Shown one piece after another: positions 8,743-16,511 of a stretch of DNA of 49,271 nt. This stretch comes from a virus. Made by a program: the position numbers and the translations under genes. Within the stretch, counting starts at the first letter, position 1. Each line of letters starts with the position of its first letter. The DNA is taken from IMG/VR virus record IMGVR_UViG_3300030104_003764, positions 3,294 to 52,564 of that record. The stretch is one strand, 5' to 3'. The notes below the pieces were generated by a model, which had not been told where the DNA came from, searched no databases, and saw only the letters and a list, made by a program, of their open reading frames with translations.

Positions 8743-8934
8743 TTATCTTGGACTATCTATTGATTCTGTGCCTTCATCTTCCGTATATCCACATTTAGTG
8801 CAATATGAAACTTTGTCTTTACCAGTTAATGAAGCCGATTCATTGGGAAAGGTAGTCATCATTTTTGAGCCGCATTTTGGGCATTTTCTATCCCCGTAAA
8901 AGGTTTCATTTTTTAGTATTTTTTCCCAACTCAT
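8743..8934 (-). CDS. MxWxxILK-tagged zinc-ribbon protein, 63 aa
   Basis: MSWEKILK is followed by a single zinc ribbon: CPKCG at residues ~18-22 and CTKCGYTED at ~45-53. The layout is that of TFIIS/RPB9-type ribbons (C-x2-C, about 24 residues, C-x2-C), but the DE pair of TFIIS is not obvious. A tagged zinc ribbon might carry a nucleic-acid or RNA-polymerase contact to wherever the tag leads. It overlaps the upstream gene by ATGA. Confidence 0.75.
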   Translation of the reverse strand: MSWEKILKNETFYGDRKCPKCGSKMMTTFPNESASLTGKDKVSYCTKCGYTEDEGTESIDSPR

Positions 8935-9587
8935 TGTAATTTCTCCTGCATTTTCTTTTTAATTTCAAGCCAAATCTCAGGATTGTTCTGTGCTAACACT
9001 TCTTGAACAACCTGCATCTGTGCGACAATAATTGTATCTTGTCTCTTGTGAACAAGTTTGCCTTTGAACTCAAGTAGATACTTTAATGACTCTCGAACTT
9101 CTTTTGCGAGTTTAGTGAGGCTATCAATCTCTCTTGGTTCTAAATCTGTATTAAGGAACAAGTCATTCAATTTATCATCTAAGCGTTGAACATTCGCACT
9201 AAGTAAATCAATCTCATTAACTTCTTTTTTCGCTATGATAGCGGCTGCGGATTGCTGCACCAATGGGGCCAAGTGGTGCTTCATGTGGCGTTGCACCTGT
9301 GTTTTTGTCATGTCTAATGCTTGAGAAATACCGTCACTTGTTATATTACCGTTTGAAAGGGCTTCCTCGTAATGTTTTCGCATTGGGTCTACACATAACT
9401 TGCATTTAGGATTACTGCTGTTTGTATATTCTCCCATGTGGTTTCTTTGATGTTGGGCCGAAGTTCCGCTTCTCCAACCATATCTTGAATCTAAATCGTC
9501 GCAACTAACAGAACCCTGTTCTAATGCGGCTTCAAGTTCTTCTCTATCTTTACACTGACAAAAAGCACATCTCTTTCTTGTAATCAT
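8931..9587 (-). CDS. Duplicated zinc/HTH protein, possible small terminase subunit, 218 aa
   Basis: Two similar N-terminal units each run C-x2-C, a ~30-residue helix-turn-helix-like part, then H-x-x-x-H (CAFC...HQRNH at ~8-50; CKLC...HMKHH at ~61-103). This C-x2-C/H-x3-4-H pattern with an HTH is common in phage and bacterial DNA-binding proteins, some annotated as small terminase. The C-terminal half is helical and probably coiled, as in small terminase oligomers. No large terminase is visible nearby, so this label is tentative; DNA binding is more secure. Confidence 0.6.
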   Translation of the reverse strand: MITRKRCAFCQCKDREELEAALEQGSVSCDDLDSRYGWRSGTSAQHQRNHMGEYTNSSNPKCKLCVDPMRKHYEEALSNGNITSDGISQALDMTKTQVQRHMKHHLAPLVQQSAAAIIAKKEVNEIDLLSANVQRLDDKLNDLFLNTDLEPREIDSLTKLAKEVRESLKYLLEFKGKLVHKRQDTIIVAQMQVVQEVLAQNNPEIWLEIKKKMQEKLQ

Positions 9588-9588
9588 T

Positions 9589-10704
9589 TTAATCTCTCCA
9601 AAGGTGTTCCATCCAAGATTTCTTTACTGTTTCGGGAACTTTAGTCTTTCCTTTAATATCTAAGTAATTACCGTTCTTAAGTTTGTAAGTATCTTTGCCG
9701 ACAACTTTCATAATTAAAGATGCCATAGCCGCCTGTCCAAAAGGTTGTAAAGAAAAGGTTTCTAATGGACTTGCCAATTCGGGTAAGTTACCAACATATT
9801 GAACAATTAATTGTGGCTTTGCTGACCTTGCACCAAAAGACTTTGTTCCCACTGCAAACTCCATCCCTTGTAATATAGTTGCCATTTGATTCAATTTGGG
9901 TTTGCCACCAGAAAACAAATCGTTTCTTTTTAATAAAGCAAATACTTGTTTTCTTACAGAAGGTATTAAAGCCAATGAACCTGCGCTTCTTTGCACTTTA
10001 AGTTGAATACTAGGAATTGGAGTTTTATCAATTTCTTCTATTGCTTCTTTAATAATATCATATAGTCCTTCTTTAACTAAATCTCCTTTTCCATAAATAG
10101 CCTGTGCCAATGGTGGATTTGCGTCATTTGGTGAAAGACTCCACCAACCCTTTTTTTCTGGAAGACCATACTTATCTTCAAAATATTTATCTCTATAATG
10201 GCCGTAAATAGTTTGAGGCTTTTCATCCAAAATATCTATTTTGTTTTTTGCACGACTACCTTCTCTTGGTTTTCCTTTACCTACTCTCCATCTTGTCGGT
10301 CTTGTAAAAACTGTATTTCTAGGATTAAGTTTCGGACTATTTTCAATTGCATCAATTGCTTCTATTAACTCTTCTAAGTCTTCTATATCGTCAGCATAGA
10401 AAACTGCTTTCTTAGTTAATAACTCACTAATGCTATCTAATACTTTAAACAAACCATCATTACCAGTATTACTAGAACCATCTCTTAAATACTTTCTTAC
10501 ATGTTCTTGTAGTTGTAAATACAATGTCTTAGGATAAGTTTGTCTTCCTTCTTTTGCATATGGACTTCCGATACTTGCTATATCTTTAGATGAAATACCA
10601 TCACATGTTTTCTTCCACTTTAGGAAAGCCTTTCTAAAATCATAAGAAGGGGCTTGTATTTTACTACCGTTAATATCAACTGTCGATTTCTTCGTCTTCG
10701 TCAT
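9589..10704 (-). CDS. Protein sharing the GHY/PPLxQ module, 371 aa
   Basis: The start at 10704 is chosen because GGAGGTGA lies six bases ahead; longer upstream frames lack this. Residues ~155-250 contain GHYRDKY, KKGWW, PPLAQ and GLYDIIKEA, parallel to the tagged 220-aa protein at 790-1452. The rest is unassigned, with a C-terminal globular part (SLQPFGQAAMASLIMKVVG). It has no tag. It overlaps the tagged 53-aa gene by 29 bases. Function unknown. Confidence 0.7.
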   Translation of the reverse strand: MTKTKKSTVDINGSKIQAPSYDFRKAFLKWKKTCDGISSKDIASIGSPYAKEGRQTYPKTLYLQLQEHVRKYLRDGSSNTGNDGLFKVLDSISELLTKKAVFYADDIEDLEELIEAIDAIENSPKLNPRNTVFTRPTRWRVGKGKPREGSRAKNKIDILDEKPQTIYGHYRDKYFEDKYGLPEKKGWWSLSPNDANPPLAQAIYGKGDLVKEGLYDIIKEAIEEIDKTPIPSIQLKVQRSAGSLALIPSVRKQVFALLKRNDLFSGGKPKLNQMATILQGMEFAVGTKSFGARSAKPQLIVQYVGNLPELASPLETFSLQPFGQAAMASLIMKVVGKDTYKLKNGNYLDIKGKTKVPETVKKSWMEHLWRD

Positions 10705-10837
10705 CTTTGTCACCTCCATATTTGATATTGAACTTTGAAGGGTCGTTACCGTGACCCCCAAACGCTACACCTCCGGCTTCCTTATTCAAGTTACCGCAAG
10801 CGGCACAACAGTTTTTAATTATATTCCACCAATTCAT
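10676..10837 (-). CDS. Small MxWxxILK-tagged Cys/Gly protein, 53 aa
   Basis: It begins MNWWNIIK, then CCAACG (a possible metal or disulphide site), a Gly-rich middle and an acidic tail (DDEDEE). The tag, the TGA stop inside the next gene and the tight junction to the upstream gene support it. Its 3' end supplies the ribosome-binding site of the 371-aa gene. Function unknown. Confidence 0.7.
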   Translation of the reverse strand: MNWWNIIKNCCAACGNLNKEAGGVAFGGHGNDPSKFNIKYGGDKDDEDEEIDS

Positions 10838-10838
10838 A

Positions 10839-11312
10839 CTATTTCCTCATATCTATACTTTCAACTGGTTTATCCCTTTCTTGTCGGGTTTCCATATATA
10901 ATACTAATTTGTCTTCTTTACTAACTATGTAAAGTTCTAATTCCCAAAGGTTTTCATCTAAGTCGTAGAATGGCCTGTCTTGTCTTCCTAAATAAACTGA
11001 AACAAAATAATTATCAATATATTTTTCAAAAAAATCTAGCATTTCCTGTCTTAAAGGAAAAAGAGGTAATGACTCTACCCAATCAACTATTTTACAAGCA
11101 GTTTCTTCGGGCATGTCTTCGAGGTCAATTTCAAACTCACTTCCTATAACTCGCATATAGTCGCCATTGATTCTTACAGCATTATCATAATATTGCTTTA
11201 GTTTATCTTTACAATTTTCCTTAATATTAACTTTAATTTTAGAAGCATCGAGAGTAGAACCTTTGGCTTTACCTTTACCCTTAAGGTTTTTAACTATGTT
11301 CCACCAATTCAT
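10839..11312 (-). CDS. KGSTLD-family tagged protein 1, 157 aa
   Basis: The start at 11312 gives MNWWNIVK and has GGAG upstream; longer frames put the tag inside. After the tag comes KGKGKAKGSTLDASKIKVN, a linker shared by four consecutive genes (10839-12968). A later shared element is MPEETAC. The rest diverges. This is a tandem paralogous family with the same tag, linker and a small C-terminal domain. Function unknown. Confidence 0.8.
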   Translation of the reverse strand: MNWWNIVKNLKGKGKAKGSTLDASKIKVNIKENCKDKLKQYYDNAVRINGDYMRVIGSEFEIDLEDMPEETACKIVDWVESLPLFPLRQEMLDFFEKYIDNYFVSVYLGRQDRPFYDLDENLWELELYIVSKEDKLVLYMETRQERDKPVESIDMRK

Positions 11313-11803
11313 ATGTATTCGCTCCATTTTTTATAATCTCTATAGTTTAAAATTAAATCTATTACTTCATCATACTCAACAACTTCATGGTTGAAAACAG
11401 TTATATAATATTTGCCCAATTTGCTACCCTTTATAAAAAAAGTATAATCTATATGTATTTCATACTTTGGCCCATCTTCAGGTAATATCCATTCATCCCA
11501 TTTATCTTCTCCACGCCTTGTATTTTCTACAAAGGCATCAATATCTTGGTCGTATTTTTCTATTAGTTTTAATATATGACAAGCCGCTTCTTCTGGTAGT
11601 CTCGGAAAAGCAGGGCCAATACCTACTTGTCCTTTCATTGATGGAAAAGGAACCGCTTTAAGAATAAGTTCTCTTAATCTCTTTTTACAAGGGCCATCTT
11701 CTTCTTCAAGTTGTTTTACATTCACTTTAATCTTTGATGTATCTAAAGTAGAACCTTTACCCTTTGAGGATAATTTAGCGTTCTTTAGAATATCCCACCA
11801 CAT
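11309..11803 (-). CDS. KGSTLD-family tagged protein 2, 164 aa
   Basis: It starts MWWDILK, one residue shorter than the common tag, with AAGTGATT ahead of the ATG. The linker SSKGKGSTLDTSKIKVNV matches its three neighbours, and LPEEAACHI matches their (P/N)EE-x-AC element. The C-terminal half is acidic and beta-rich by eye. It overlaps the following gene by ATGA. Probably arose by tandem duplication; role unknown. Confidence 0.8.
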   Translation of the reverse strand: MWWDILKNAKLSSKGKGSTLDTSKIKVNVKQLEEEDGPCKKRLRELILKAVPFPSMKGQVGIGPAFPRLPEEAACHILKLIEKYDQDIDAFVENTRRGEDKWDEWILPEDGPKYEIHIDYTFFIKGSKLGKYYITVFNHEVVEYDEVIDLILNYRDYKKWSEYI

Positions 11804-11808
11804 AATAA

Positions 11809-12480
11809 TCACTTCAAAATAGAGTTTAATTTTTGCTGTGCATCTGAAAATCTGATAGCATCCCATATTTGTTTAACATGTTCATCTTGGTTATCATATC
11901 TTCCAAAAAAACCACGACTCATAGAAATACCTATATGGACTTTTTTAGGATAACCGCCAGCCGCTACATAATTAAAAGGGTAATTATAACCTAATTCGGG
12001 ATTACCTTTTTGGTTTGAAGTTTCTAATCTTGGTTCAATATCGTATTCGTAGATGCTGGTTCTTTTTGCTTCTTCCGAATTAAACATTTCTATTAACTTA
12101 CATGCCGCTTCTTCATTAATGGGTTCATAGTCATGATACACATATACAGCCAAAGTGCCTCGATTGATAGATGTCGGTATTTTATATGTTGTAATTCCCT
12201 CTTCAAGCACTACAGCAAGGTCTAATTCTGATGTTCCTTTACGACCATCAGTATGACTCTCTTTATTTGTTGGAGGATTATTCTCATTTATTTCTTTAAT
12301 TATTCTCCGTAATACTGGTTCTATTTTTCTAGCATAGGCGGCACAAAACACTTGAGCCTCCTGTAATTTTTTGTTACAGTTATTATCTTGAATATTAATT
12401 TTAATCCTATTTGTATCGAGAGTAGAGCCTTTACCTTTGGCTTTACCTGTAAGTTTTTTAAGAATATCAAACCAATTCAT
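11809..12480 (-). CDS. KGSTLD-family tagged protein 3, 223 aa
   Basis: The longest of the four paralogues. MNWFDILKK is preceded by GGAGGAA. The linker GKAKGKGSTLDTNRIKINI is followed by an extra ~60-residue insert and then INEEAACKLIEMF. The insert contains GTSELDLAVVLEEGITTY, absent from the sisters. The family core is clear but no known domain is. Confidence 0.8.
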   Translation of the reverse strand: MNWFDILKKLTGKAKGKGSTLDTNRIKINIQDNNCNKKLQEAQVFCAAYARKIEPVLRRIIKEINENNPPTNKESHTDGRKGTSELDLAVVLEEGITTYKIPTSINRGTLAVYVYHDYEPINEEAACKLIEMFNSEEAKRTSIYEYDIEPRLETSNQKGNPELGYNYPFNYVAAGGYPKKVHIGISMSRGFFGRYDNQDEHVKQIWDAIRFSDAQQKLNSILK

Positions 12481-12968
12481 AGAAGTTTCCTCCATTCTTG
12501 GTAAGTTTCTAATCCATATTCACCTCTTGTGTTTGGATGGTCTAAAGGCCCTAATGCTTTAACACTCATCGCAAAAACTTCTTTTCCTTTAATTTCGCAA
12601 TATCCTATCAATGACGGATTGGTTGATTTAGGGCTAGATATTGAAACATCCCATACTATTGTATATCCCATGAAATTTTGAGCCTTACTTTTATCTCCAT
12701 ATTTTTCATATAGGTCTTGGGGAAACGAACCCATAATATCGTCATCTATTTCCCTCAAATCTTTTAAAAACTCACAAGCCACTTCTTCGGGCATTCTACT
12801 AAATGGGCCTTCTGCGATATATCCTTTACTTAATGGAGAGTCAATTAACTCCCGAACTTTCTTTTTACATTTATCATCTTTAATATTAATTTTAATTTTA
12901 CTCGCATCTAAAGTTGAGCCTTTTGCCTTTCCAGACAATTTAGACTCCTTTAGAATATCCCACCACAA
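12477..12968 (-). CDS. KGSTLD-family tagged protein 4, 163 aa, TTG start
   Basis: No ATG is available. A TTG at 12968 gives MWWDILK, identical to the tag of paralogue 2, and GGAGTGATT lies just upstream, so I take TTG as the start. The linker KAKGSTLDASKIKINI and the MPEEVAC element confirm membership of the family. It overlaps its downstream neighbour's ATG by four bases. Function unknown. Confidence 0.75.
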   Translation of the reverse strand: MWWDILKESKLSGKAKGSTLDASKIKINIKDDKCKKKVRELIDSPLSKGYIAEGPFSRMPEEVACEFLKDLREIDDDIMGSFPQDLYEKYGDKSKAQNFMGYTIVWDVSISSPKSTNPSLIGYCEIKGKEVFAMSVKALGPLDHPNTRGEYGLETYQEWRKLL

Positions 12969-12973
12969 AGGAA

Positions 12974-13669
12974 TCACTCCTTTAAGTAACTAAACCAATC
13001 CATTTTGTTTGCTTCCATGAAATCTTCACTAAAGCCTCTATCATCAACTTCAACTTCAAAATCGGATTCTTTTGCTTTATCTTCCGACTCTTTAGCCATT
13101 TTACGAATTAATGCACTTAATACAACTGCAACATATCCAATAAACTCTTGACTTGAAACAACTTCAATAAGACCTTGAGTAATTTCATGTTTCTCTTGGC
13201 CGCTTAATTCTTCACCGAGTTTATTTTGAATAGTTTCAGTAACATTTTTTCTCATTTCAAATACTACTTTATTTGCTGCTTTATCAGCAAGTCCTTGAAT
13301 TGTTGTAATTTGTGCATCAGTTAAATCATCACTTTCATCTGTATCGGGTTGTTCCTCTTGAGCAATATTGGTTACTCTACTTTCACGCAAATTGTCAATA
13401 TCTTTTTCCATTGATGGGTCATTCATCATATCAATACCGATAAGAATAGGTTCCATTAAAACAACTTCTGCCGCCTTTCTTTTATCTGTAACAGTAAGAC
13501 CTTCAACCTCTTCAAGCGATTTAAGCGTATCACCTAATACAGCACCACCTAATTTTGAAAGGTCAGGCGTATCTTGAATACGGTCAAAAATACCAGCATA
13601 TACGCCTCTTGAGTTTTTAACGACTTCTCTAAACGAAAAGTCTGCTTTTAATATATGTTCCCAATTCAT
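12974..13669 (-). CDS. Tagged protein with a second tag copy at its C-terminus, 231 aa
   Basis: It begins MNWEHILK and ends MDWFSYLKE, so the tag-like pattern M-x-W-x-x-x-L-K occurs at both ends. The middle is mostly helical and acidic, with a conspicuous Glu/Asp linker (residues ~105-115) and a helical C-terminal half containing a hydrophobic run near VAVVLSALI that is too short to call a membrane anchor. A protein with two docking ends could bridge two partners. Function unknown. Confidence 0.8.
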   Translation of the reverse strand: MNWEHILKADFSFREVVKNSRGVYAGIFDRIQDTPDLSKLGGAVLGDTLKSLEEVEGLTVTDKRKAAEVVLMEPILIGIDMMNDPSMEKDIDNLRESRVTNIAQEEQPDTDESDDLTDAQITTIQGLADKAANKVVFEMRKNVTETIQNKLGEELSGQEKHEITQGLIEVVSSQEFIGYVAVVLSALIRKMAKESEDKAKESDFEVEVDDRGFSEDFMEANKMDWFSYLKE

Positions 13670-13681
13670 TCTATTTCCTCC

Positions 13682-14158
13682 TTAATATCTAAAACCTGAA
13701 GGTTTTCTTTTTTTTGCTTTGCCCGAACCGCTTGGCGGTGGATTTACTGAATCTCTAATGGCTTGCTTAATCCTATTCCTTAAACCATCTTGCCCATTAA
13801 CTTTATCTTTTGGTTTTAAATCAAGTGAATTACCTTTGACAAATTCAATTTGACCCATAGTTTTATCTCTATTAGTATATCGAACTCGCAAATCATATCT
13901 AATCCGTTCTTCACCAAGATTTCTTGCAATAATTCTAATACCACAACCTACCTCGGAATCAATCGGTGGATATGTTTGGCTACCCTTAATTCTGCGAACT
14001 TCAAATCTAGCCTTTCTTGTAGAATCAACTAATCCTTCATAACCTAATGCTGCGTCTATTAACTTGGTTCTCAATTCAACAATATATTCTTCAATATTTA
14101 CTTCTAATTGTTCTCCAGTATTCATATCTTCAACTTTTAAAATGTCTTTCCAATTCAT
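13682..14158 (-). CDS. MxWxxILK-tagged protein, 158 aa
   Basis: The start at 14158 gives MNWKDILK with GGAAGTGA upstream; a longer frame runs into the preceding gene and buries the tag. The body looks beta-rich in the middle (RIIARNLGEERIRYDLRVRY) and ends in a basic, Pro/Gly/Ser-rich tail (GSGKAKKRKPSG). No family recognised. Confidence 0.75.
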   Translation of the reverse strand: MNWKDILKVEDMNTGEQLEVNIEEYIVELRTKLIDAALGYEGLVDSTRKARFEVRRIKGSQTYPPIDSEVGCGIRIIARNLGEERIRYDLRVRYTNRDKTMGQIEFVKGNSLDLKPKDKVNGQDGLRNRIKQAIRDSVNPPPSGSGKAKKRKPSGFRY

Positions 14159-14171
14159 GTTATTCACTTCC

Positions 14172-14483
14172 TTAGAGTTCTCCGCCGGAATCATCATAGG
14201 GCTGGTATGTTTTCCTTTTAGGGAAAGTTTCATCCCATGATTCTTCTACTATTTTTAAAAGAAGTTGCTTTGCTTCTGTTAATGACTGTTCTCTATCAGT
14301 AGTTCTATTATATATATATCCTTCTGGGTGCTTATAACCCTCACTATCATAATCTACAATTAAATTATCTTTTAAAAACTTCTTCATTTTTCTCTTAAAA
14401 GAAGCATCTTTCATTCTTTTGATTAATGCCTTTACTTTATCTTTTATTCCTTTTTCAAGTTTAAGTTGTTCTTCCCAAGTCAT
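14172..14483 (-). CDS. MxWxxILK-tagged protein (variant MTWEEQLK), 103 aa
   Basis: The tag is slightly altered, with Gln in place of Ile (MTWEEQLK). A long basic helix (KDKVKALIKRMKDASFKRKMKKFLKDN) follows, then a C-terminal part with YIYNRTTDREQSL. A DNA- or protein-binding helix is plausible. Function unknown. Confidence 0.75.
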   Translation of the reverse strand: MTWEEQLKLEKGIKDKVKALIKRMKDASFKRKMKKFLKDNLIVDYDSEGYKHPEGYIYNRTTDREQSLTEAKQLLLKIVEESWDETFPKRKTYQPYDDSGGEL

Positions 14484-14499
14484 TTCTTAGCCTCCTTAA

Positions 14500-14724
14500 T
14501 CATTCCTCATCTTTAGGATTTCTAAAACAATAGTCGCATATTTTTACACCTGCTTCTAATTGTTCATCTGTAAGTTCTTCGCCACATGAAAGGCACTGTA
14601 AATCTTCATCTAAGTCTTGCATATTTGGGTCATAATCGTCTTTTGGGTCATAATCAATGTTCTCATCATCCATCATTCTATGTTCCGGCCCTTGATAGTT
14701 TTTTAATACTTCTCGCCAACTCAT
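14500..14724 (-). CDS. MxWxxILK-tagged acidic zinc-ribbon protein, 74 aa
   Basis: MSWREVLK is followed by a very acidic stretch (DDENIDYDPKDDYDP) and a C-terminal zinc ribbon: CLSCG at ~44-48 and CDYC at ~63-66. It is the second tagged zinc ribbon in the block, after 8743-8934. It overlaps the 37-aa gene by ATGA. Confidence 0.75.
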   Translation of the reverse strand: MSWREVLKNYQGPEHRMMDDENIDYDPKDDYDPNMQDLDEDLQCLSCGEELTDEQLEAGVKICDYCFRNPKDEE

Positions 14725-14834
14725 TTTTTCACTTCCTTTCCGGTTACAAAGTCTTTTTTTGTCTTTTTCTCAGTTTCATCAATCTTCTTTGATTGTTCAT
14801 CAAACCAAGCATCTAATGTATTACATCGTGTCAT
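14721..14834 (-). CDS. Small Lys-rich protein, 37 aa
   Basis: An untagged 37-codon frame (MTRCNTLDAWFDEQSKKI...) with GAGGCGA ahead of its ATG and an ATGA overlap with the next gene. A single charged helix is likely. Support is the ribosome-binding site and perfect packing between two genes; function unknown. Confidence 0.55.
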   Translation of the reverse strand: MTRCNTLDAWFDEQSKKIDETEKKTKKDFVTGKEVKK

Positions 14835-14835
14835 G

Positions 14836-15720
14836 TTATTCGCCTCTCATTCTATTTCGTCTTAAATCTATCTTTGGTTTCCTCTTTCTTTCTTCCTTAC
14901 TTGATTGAGGTATTCCTCTTTGACTGTATTCCATTTGTCTTTGTTGGATTCTGTCATATTGTTCCTTACTTTTGGCTCTTCTCTTGTTAATTAAATTAAA
15001 AATAGGTTTTAAGATGTTTTGCTTAACCCAATTTTTACTAATCAATGCTCGTTGAGTAAGATATAAGTCATGTTTGTTTCTAATAAAGGCATCATTAAAA
15101 TAAGTTTTAATAGTTGATGGTGTTATTGTTTCAAAATTAAATTCTTCTTCTAATATCTCTATTATCCTTTCCTTAAATCCTTTAACAGTATCTAACTTAT
15201 ACTCTTTATGTTCTTCATTCCACCGTTGAATAGATTCAGCACTTCTTTTCTTATCCGGTAATCTTGCTCTTTTCGTAGGATTTTTCTTTCTCATAGCAGA
15301 AGCAATTTTTGCACCAACAGTAATAAGATATGCTCTTGCTTCATCGGGAACTGTTATTCTATTTAACTTATTACCATAATGTGACTTAATCCAACTAGAA
15401 TCTTTGACAGTAACAAAATATCCTTTTTCTCTTAAAATCTTCAAAAGGCCCGATTGATTATCAATTGTTCTATCTGTAATAAATTTAAATGAATCTTGAA
15501 TAAACTTCTTTGAGCCTTTTGGTGCAAATCGAATACTACCATCAGCCATTCTTTCGGCAGGGTCAGGGCTTTGTGGAGGTTCGATATGAAGGACTTTAGC
15601 AGGATTATCTCTATCCCACGCCTTTACTGTTTGTTCCAAATAGTCGGGATTCCACTCAAAATGCTTATCAGCCTCCGGCATATCAATAACCGGTCTTTTG
15701 AGTATAGCCCACCAATTCAT
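14836..15720 (-). CDS. MxWxxILK-tagged basic protein, 294 aa
   Basis: First gene of the main tagged run, starting MNWWAILKRP. It is strongly basic, with a GSIRFAPKGSKKFIQDSF element, a Lys/Arg-rich middle (KKNPTKRARLPDKKRS) and a basic, Gln-rich tail. No catalytic motif is seen. The 134 bases upstream are AT-rich and could hold the promoter of the block. Probably DNA-binding by composition; otherwise unknown. Confidence 0.75.
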   Translation of the reverse strand: MNWWAILKRPVIDMPEADKHFEWNPDYLEQTVKAWDRDNPAKVLHIEPPQSPDPAERMADGSIRFAPKGSKKFIQDSFKFITDRTIDNQSGLLKILREKGYFVTVKDSSWIKSHYGNKLNRITVPDEARAYLITVGAKIASAMRKKNPTKRARLPDKKRSAESIQRWNEEHKEYKLDTVKGFKERIIEILEEEFNFETITPSTIKTYFNDAFIRNKHDLYLTQRALISKNWVKQNILKPIFNLINKRRAKSKEQYDRIQQRQMEYSQRGIPQSSKEERKRKPKIDLRRNRMRGE

Positions 15721-15854
15721 GTTATATCCCCTATTAAAATTAATGAAAAGTCGTTTTTGAAAAAATGTGGCGGAATTTTTTTGGCACTAGCAAAAATTTT
15801 TAATTGATTTATTATGTATTCCCAGTTTAAAAATAGTTATTTTAATAATAATAT
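15721..15854 (-). promoter_or_regulatory. AT-rich spacer, possible promoter of the tagged block
   Basis: 134 bases between two minus-strand genes. On the minus strand it contains AAATATTATTATTAAAATAA-type TATA-like sequence and no hairpin terminator. A promoter for the 294-aa gene is plausible but rests only on composition and position. Confidence 0.3.
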
Positions 15855-16076
15855 TTAAAATAGTTTTGTTTGTTTAGTTTTATTAGGATGCATTAATGTT
15901 ATAATATCTTCTTTTAATAGTTTTAGTTTTAATGCTATTTGTCTTAATTGCTTCTTATTGGCATCATTTGTCTGTATATTACGCTTTGATGTAGATTGTC
16001 TTATGTCTATTAGTATAGGGGTTATAATATCAATGATGCGAGATAGTTCAGTTAATACCTCATTATCATCAGTCAT
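15855..16076 (-). CDS. Small helical protein, 73 aa
   Basis: An ATG at 16076 is preceded by AGGGGAGT on the minus strand. The protein is helical and coiled-coil-like (LTELSRIIDIITPILIDI; LRQIALKLKLLKED). It has no tag and no recognised family. It is the leftmost-reading gene at the divergent junction with the plus-strand block, so it could be a regulator or small structural protein. Confidence 0.6.
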   Translation of the reverse strand: MTDDNEVLTELSRIIDIITPILIDIRQSTSKRNIQTNDANKKQLRQIALKLKLLKEDIITLMHPNKTKQTKLF

Positions 16077-16251
16077 AAGACTCCCCTGCTAATGCCTATC
16101 TGTATTGGGTATTAAGCATATCGTTTTTAGGGGTAATAAGTTGATATAGGCGGCGTTTTATTTAATAATAACATCTTTAATTGATTTATATTGATTAAAA
16201 TAGACTATTAAACGTTATTTTAATAATAAAACAATAAATAAAAAATTTAGA

Positions 16252-16270
16252 CAAAGCCATATGGTTGTAT
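16252..16270. promoter_or_regulatory. CCATATGG palindrome copy 1 (degenerate)
   Basis: CAAAGCCATATGGTTGTAT shares the CAAAG flank, the CCATATGG core and the right arm of the better copies, but the left arm has G for A. No TATA-like box lies at +25. It may be a weaker site or one read by the leftward genes. Confidence 0.55.
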
Positions 16271-16297
16271 AACTTGAGGTAAATAGAAATAATAGGT

Positions 16298-16311
16298 ATC
16301 TATATAGACAT
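16298..16311. repeat. Direct repeat ATCTATATAGACAT, copy 1
   Basis: An exact 14-bp repeat of 16451-16464. It contains CTATATAG, itself a palindrome. It may be a TATA element or a protein site in the divergent region. Confidence 0.5.
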
Positions 16312-16450
16312 ATTTAGAAATAATGTTTTGATTGAGTATAAATAGCAATAGACTCAATATGAGTCAAACCTATGCAAACGAAGAAGATAAACCCTAATTG
16401 ATTTACTGAATTATAATTAAAACATATAGTAATATACCCCTATTATATAC

Positions 16451-16464
16451 ATCTATATAGACAT
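16451..16464. repeat. Direct repeat ATCTATATAGACAT, copy 2
   Basis: Second exact copy of the 14-bp repeat, 10 bases before palindrome copy 2. Confidence 0.5.
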
Positions 16465-16473
16465 TAATCGACA

Positions 16474-16511
16474 CAACCATATGGTTGCTTTGCTACCTCG
16501 AATCATATACT
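16474..16511 (+). promoter_or_regulatory. Palindrome copy 2 plus TATA-like box
   Basis: A perfect 14-bp palindrome CAACCATATGGTTG at 16474-16487 is followed by ATATACT at 16505-16511, starting 25 bases after the palindrome centre. The ATG of the first rightward gene is 39 bases after the box start. The same spacing recurs at 17793 and 18537. I read it as an activator or repressor site next to an archaeal-type promoter. Confidence 0.65.
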
